Positions 13,997 to 16,781 of a DNA stretch of 16,781 nt are shown here, one piece after another. Made by a program: the position numbers and the translations under genes. The stretch comes from JBAZOD01 sp041648955 (lineage in GTDB: Bacteria > Patescibacteriota > Patescibacteriia > Patescibacteriales > JAQTRU01), in assembly GCA_041648955.1 (NCBI GenBank), contig JBAZOD010000017.1, positions 1 to 16,781 on the forward strand, written 5' to 3'. Numbering within the stretch: position 1 is the stretch's first letter; every line of letters begins with the position of its first letter. A model generated the notes under the pieces. The model was not told the DNA's origin and searched no databases. It saw only the letters and a program-made list of their open reading frames with translations.

Positions 13997-14030
13997 CCCG
14001 CCGAAGCTCGCCTCAGCGAGCGTAGGCGGG
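13997..14030. repeat. REP-like nested palindrome overlapping the 5' end of tRNA-Gly
   Basis: CCCGCC (13997-14002) pairs with GGCGGG (14025-14030), and GCTCGC (14006-14011) pairs with GCGAGC (14016-14021) around a CTCA loop, with small GAA/GTA internal bulges. The right arm's last five bases are the first five of tRNA-Gly. An alternative upstream partner, GCGGG at 13988-13992, could pair with CCCGC instead. Confidence 0.75.
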
Positions 14031-14097
14031 TATCGTATAGCGGCTATTATGCGACCTTGCCAAGGTCGAAATACGGGTTCGACTCCCGTTACCCGCT
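14026..14097 (+). tRNA. tRNA-Gly, anticodon GCC
   Basis: Acceptor GCGGGTA (14026-14032) pairs with TACCCGC (14090-14096), discriminator T14097. The anticodon arm CGACC-TTGCCAA-GGTCG gives GCC. The T arm is ACGGG-TTCGACT-CCCGT, and the variable loop is 4 nt. The D arm resembles bacterial tRNA-Gly (TCGTATAGCGGCTATTA), with a G-T pair at 10-25. CCA is not encoded. Its first bases are shared with a palindromic repeat. Confidence 0.95.
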
Positions 14098-14106
14098 CAC
14101 ACAAAC

Positions 14107-14146
14107 AACAATTAACAAAAAAGCTAATCGCTAAACTCTAATTGTT
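14107..14146 (+). promoter_or_regulatory. Leader hairpin directly upstream of infC
   Basis: AACAATTA (14107-14114) and TAATTGTT (14139-14146) are perfect complements with a 24-nt loop, ending six A residues before the infC ATG at 14153. No T-run follows. It may limit start access or be a protein-binding site; the evidence is the pairing alone. Confidence 0.35.
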
Positions 14147-14152
14147 AAAAAA

Positions 14153-14713
14153 ATGCGTAGAAAATGGCAAAAAGCTAAACCAAAAGAAGACAAAAAAGTT
14201 TTTTTCTCTAACCGACAAATTCGCGTGCCGGAAGTTTTTCTTATTGATGAAAATGGAGTTAGCATCGGCAATACACCAACAGTAAAGGCTTTAGCGATGG
14301 CCGAAGAGGCTGGCTTAGACTTAGTAGAGGTTAACCCGAAACTAGATCCGCCGGTTGTAAAAATCATTGATTTAGGACAATTGAAGTATGAAACGGAAAA
14401 AAAGGAGCACAAACAAAAAGTTCAACAAAAAAAAGTTGATACTAAGGGAATCAGGCTTTCAATTCGGATAAGCGAGCATGATCTTAACTTTCGCCTCAGC
14501 CAAGCCAGTAAATTTTTAAGCAAAGGCGACAAATTAAAGATTGATTTAATACTTAAGGGCAGAGAAAAACAGCACCCAGAAATAGCCCGAGAGGTTATAA
14601 ACGATTTTGTGCAAAAATTGGAAAAAACAGAGGGATTAAATGTGTTTATTGAACAGGGCTTGACAAAACAGGGAGGAAGATTTACTATAATACTAGCAAA
14701 TAAACTTAACTAA
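14153..14713 (+). CDS. infC: Translation initiation factor IF-3
   Basis: The 186-aa protein binds the 30S subunit, checks start codon pairing and prevents premature 50S joining. Residues 1-17 are a basic head, then the N-domain (NRQIRVPEVFLIDENG, IGNTPTVKALAMAEEAGLDL, LDPPVVKIIDLGQLKYE), a Lys/Gln-rich linker helix at about 82-95, and the C-domain (KGIRLSIRISEHDLNFRLSQ, DLILKGREKQHP, FTIILANKLN). Length is normal. An ATG start is used here, whereas E. coli infC uses ATT for autoregulation. It heads the conserved infC-rpmI-rplT order, 55 bp after tRNA-Gly. Confidence 0.97.
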   Translation: MRRKWQKAKPKEDKKVFFSNRQIRVPEVFLIDENGVSIGNTPTVKALAMAEEAGLDLVEVNPKLDPPVVKIIDLGQLKYETEKKEHKQKVQQKKVDTKGIRLSIRISEHDLNFRLSQASKFLSKGDKLKIDLILKGREKQHPEIAREVINDFVQKLEKTEGLNVFIEQGLTKQGGRFTIILANKLN

Positions 14714-14717
14714 AAAG

Positions 14718-14746
14718 ACAAATCAGGCCTTTTAACCTGTTTTTTA
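14718..14746 (+). terminator. Weak hairpin and T-tract between infC and rpmI (candidate L20-type attenuator)
   Basis: CAGG and CCTG, extended by flanking AAA and TTT across one mismatch, pair around a CCTTTTAA loop and run into TTTTTTATTTTTT. The stem is weak. It lies where other bacteria place ribosomal-protein L20 control for rpmI-rplT, so partial termination is a reasonable but unproven role. Confidence 0.4.
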
Positions 14747-14754
14747 TTTTTTAT

Positions 14755-14952
14755 ATGCCTAAGATAAAAACTCATAAAGCTACATCCAAACGCTTTACTA
14801 TAACAAAAAACAACAAAATAAGACGAAGAAAGGCTGGCCAAGACCATTTCAATGCCAGAGAATCTGGAAAAACAATCCGCACAAAACGCCGGGATATTGA
14901 AACTGGTTCAGACAATGCAAAAACTATTAAAAAATTAATGCCTTATAAATAA
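14755..14952 (+). CDS. rpmI: 50S ribosomal protein L35
   Basis: The 65-aa, very basic protein of the usual length begins PKIKTHKATSKRFTITKNNK and has the family's RRKAGQDHFNARESGKTIR and a terminal KKLMPYK. It is a late-assembling component of the large subunit. It stands 41 bp after infC and 5 bp before rplT, the standard order. The start follows a T-rich stretch without a Shine-Dalgarno sequence. Confidence 0.97.
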   Translation: MPKIKTHKATSKRFTITKNNKIRRRKAGQDHFNARESGKTIRTKRRDIETGSDNAKTIKKLMPYK

Positions 14953-14957
14953 AGAAT

Positions 14958-15311
14958 ATGCCGAGAGTAAAAAGAGGAACAACCCATGTCAAAAAGAGAA
15001 AAAGTCTTTTGAAAAAAGTCAAAGGTTATAAGTGGGGAAGAAAAAAATTAATAAAGGCTGCTAAAACTGCCACCATGAAAGCCGGGGTTCATGCCTATAC
15101 TGACAGAAAAAAGAAAAAAAGAACCGCCAGACAATTATGGCAAATAAAAATAAACGCCTTCACCCGCGAATACGGTTTATCATACTCTAAATTTATAAAT
15201 AAACTAAAAACCGAAAAGATAGATTTAGACAGAAAAACCTTAGCTGACTTAGCCGCTAACAATAAAGAAATTCTAGAAAAGATTATAAAAGAATTAAATC
15301 TTATTAAATAA
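14958..15311 (+). CDS. rplT: 50S ribosomal protein L20
   Basis: The 117-aa protein has the expected long basic N-terminal extension (PRVKRGTTHVKKRKSLLKKV) that threads into 23S rRNA. The globular half follows (RQLWQIKINAFTREYGLSYS, FINKLKTEKIDLDRKTLADL). L20 is needed early in 50S assembly and in several bacteria represses its own operon by binding leader RNA. It is 5 bp after rpmI and 2 bp before secG, so translation is probably coupled. Confidence 0.97.
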   Translation: MPRVKRGTTHVKKRKSLLKKVKGYKWGRKKLIKAAKTATMKAGVHAYTDRKKKKRTARQLWQIKINAFTREYGLSYSKFINKLKTEKIDLDRKTLADLAANNKEILEKIIKELNLIK

Positions 15312-15313
15312 AT

Positions 15314-15526
15314 ATGAAGCTGATACAAATCGGTCAAATTATCATTGCCGTCCTGCTCATATTAGTAATCTTAATGCAAAATAGAGGTTCCGGCCTATCT
15401 GGAATTTTTGGAGGCTCAAATAATGTTTATATGACAAAGAGAGGCATGGAAAAAACATTGTTTACAACCACTATTGTTCTATCAATAATATTTTTCGTTA
15501 TTTCTCTTCTGAGCATAATCCTCTAA
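15314..15526 (+). CDS. secG: Preprotein translocase subunit SecG
   Basis: The 70-aa protein has two membrane helices, at about residues 4-21 (IGQIIIAVLLILVILMQ) and 48-69 (LFTTTIVLSIIFFVISLL). They are joined by the conserved loop RGSGLSGIFGGSNN, followed by TKRGMEK. SecG is the non-essential third subunit of the SecYEG channel. Two bases separate it from the rplT stop. The stop is a tandem TAATAA. Its presence next to secreted and membrane-anchored products fits a Sec-based export route. Confidence 0.93.
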   Translation: MKLIQIGQIIIAVLLILVILMQNRGSGLSGIFGGSNNVYMTKRGMEKTLFTTTIVLSIIFFVISLLSIIL

Positions 15527-15570
15527 TAAAAAGGTTGTGCTTATTTGCTAATTCTCTATTTTAACTAATT

Positions 15571-16781
15571 GTGGACTCAGTAAAAAGTAAAATTACGAAT
15601 TTTTTTCACAAAACTAAAAAATATTTAGGGGGTTTTTATTTTTTTATTAATGATAAAATAACTCATTTTTTAAAAAGTGGGGCTGCAATCAGAGGCAGAT
15701 CAAAACAAACGGAATTTGATAAAAAACTAATTTATTCTTTATCAAAATCAAAAATACCAAATTTGAAACAGATTAAATATATAGGAAGATTCTTAAGCCC
15801 AAAAGAAGCAAAAATAATTAAGTTGTGCTTCGCGGTTATATTTATAAATGTAATTTTTTTAGGATATAACTTTTGGCAAAACCATATACAGACAGTCCCG
15901 ATCGCGGGTGGAGAATACACAGAAGGACTAGTCGGAACGCCAAAACATATAAATCCAATTTATGCCAGTACTAATGATGTAGATAATGATATTAGCCAAC
16001 TGATTTTTTCATCTCTATTTAAACACGGGATAAACGGTGAATTAACAAACGATTTGGCGTTAGAATATTTTGTGAGTGAAGATAACAGAACTTATACCAT
16101 TTCTTTAAGAGAAGATGCGAAATGGAATAATGGAGAAAAACTTACTGCTGATGACATAATTTTTACTTTTGACGCTATTAATAATTCTCAATATAAATCA
16201 CCGCTTAGGGCGAGTTTTTCTGGCGTAACGCTAGAAAAAATAGATGAAAAAACTATTAAATTTGTTTTATCCCAGCCATATGGAGCTTTTTTGGAACTTC
16301 TAACTTTCGGAATAATTCCTCAAAATTTATGGCTCCCTATATCCGCAGAATCCGCCAGCCTAGCTGAACTTAATTTAAAGCCTATTGGTTCTGGTCCCTA
16401 TAAATTCAAATCTCTGACAAAAGATAAGTCAGGAAACATAAGATCTTACAGTCTGTCGGTAAATAATGATTATTACGGAGAGAAGCCATATCTTGAAAAC
16501 ATAACCTTCAAATTTTTTATAAATTTTGAAGAAGCAGCCAGTGCTTTAAATGAAAATCAAATCAATGGTATAAGTTATCTTCCCCAGGGAGCTAAGGATA
16601 AGTTGGTTTCTCAAGACTCCCTCTTCTTCCATAAACTTAATTTTCCGCAAATCAACGCAATTTTCTTTAATCAGAAAAATAATAATATATTAACGGATAA
16701 AAAAATCAGACAAGCTTTATCATTTTCCATAAATAAAAATGAAATAATTTCAACAATTTACAAAGAAGAAGCTTATTTAAT
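15571..16781 (+). CDS. Membrane-anchored extracellular solute-binding protein, family 5 (OppA/DppA-like), partial
   Basis: The plus frame is open from a GTG at 15571 to the window edge, giving at least 403 residues. An in-frame TAA at 15562-15564 limits the start; no early ATG exists in frame. Residues 1-81 are basic and predicted cytoplasmic, and 82-101 form one membrane helix (IIKLCFAVIFINVIFLGYNF). The rest is outside. The binding domain begins near 110 (VGTPKHINPIYASTNDVDND) and shows the family 5 stretch KWNNGEKLTADDIIFTF at 184-200 and SGPYKFKS. Family 5 proteins bind peptides, nickel or oligosaccharides for ABC importers. There is no lipobox Cys; the helix replaces it. Any permease or ATPase genes would lie beyond the edge. 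Confidence 0.85.
   Translation, partial: MDSVKSKITNFFHKTKKYLGGFYFFINDKITHFLKSGAAIRGRSKQTEFDKKLIYSLSKSKIPNLKQIKYIGRFLSPKEAKIIKLCFAVIFINVIFLGYNFWQNHIQTVPIAGGEYTEGLVGTPKHINPIYASTNDVDNDISQLIFSSLFKHGINGELTNDLALEYFVSEDNRTYTISLREDAKWNNGEKLTADDIIFTFDAINNSQYKSPLRASFSGVTLEKIDEKTIKFVLSQPYGAFLELLTFGIIPQNLWLPISAESASLAELNLKPIGSGPYKFKSLTKDKSGNIRSYSLSVNNDYYGEKPYLENITFKFFINFEEAASALNENQINGISYLPQGAKDKLVSQDSLFFHKLNFPQINAIFFNQKNNNILTDKKIRQALSFSINKNEIISTIYKEEAYL

Noticed and set aside
13831..14134. Two plus-strand open frames of 64 and 88 codons across the tRNA region
   Set aside because: They translate tRNA-Leu, the palindromic repeat and tRNA-Gly; the RNA genes fully explain the sequence.
1..16781. CRISPR arrays, insertion sequences, phage genes, attachment sites or defence operons
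   Set aside because: No regularly spaced repeats, transposase or integrase motifs, or duplicated tRNA ends were found.

Overview
The window is AT-rich, densely packed, and reads as a chromosomal segment of a Candidate Phyla Radiation (Patescibacteria) bacterium. The lineage call rests on gene content. There is a small two-helix pilin of the type CPR genomes carry, a secreted protein joining a ComEA-like helix-hairpin-helix to lamin-tail domains, and a membrane-anchored family 5 solute-binding protein with no lipobox. Starts almost never have a Shine-Dalgarno sequence, tRNAs lack an encoded CCA, and cell-surface glycan genes are interleaved with compact informational genes. The standard code is used: no in-frame TGA was met in the genes read, and one gene ends in TGA. 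A class or order cannot be named from this window.

Layout. (1) Positions 1-5365, minus strand: a tight four-gene run, read right to left, of a polysaccharide flippase, a GT-B glycosyltransferase, an RluA-family pseudouridine synthase and a large secreted LTD/PKD/HhH protein that runs off the left edge. (2) Positions 5366-5449: a divergent control region with two candidate promoters facing each other. (3) Positions 5450-8712, plus strand: the pilin-like protein, a membrane-anchored clan GH-A glycosidase, a ROK-family kinase and an FkbM methyltransferase, closed by a bidirectional terminator. (4) Positions 8713-9277: a 565-bp gap holding a candidate 66-aa protein on the minus strand with unlike base composition and the window's only strong Shine-Dalgarno sequence, then the nusA promoter and leader. 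(5) Positions 9278-13342: nusA, a family II pyrophosphatase (ppaC), trigger factor (tig) and smpB. (6) Positions 13343-14097: the smpB terminator, the tmRNA gene ssrA, tRNA-Leu(TAA), a palindromic repeat and tRNA-Gly(GCC). (7) Positions 14153-15526: infC, rpmI, rplT and secG. (8) From 15571 to the right edge: a partial extracellular solute-binding protein.

How it fits together. The left third builds, flips, trims or decorates cell-surface glycans and secreted adhesion-like proteins. The right two thirds are a translation and quality-control block: NusA for elongation and termination, trigger factor for nascent-chain folding, SmpB with tmRNA for ribosome rescue, IF3 with L35 and L20, and SecG for export.

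The most interesting signals are non-coding. A near-consensus promoter for nusA is followed within about 10 bases by a complete intrinsic terminator that every nusA transcript must cross, which suggests NusA-sensed attenuation. A palindromic repeat has a right arm that is also the 5' acceptor strand of tRNA-Gly. The tmRNA encodes a 22-residue tag. A compositionally foreign small gene sits next to the nusA leader. No mobile element, CRISPR array, phage gene or evident new multi-gene defence system was seen.
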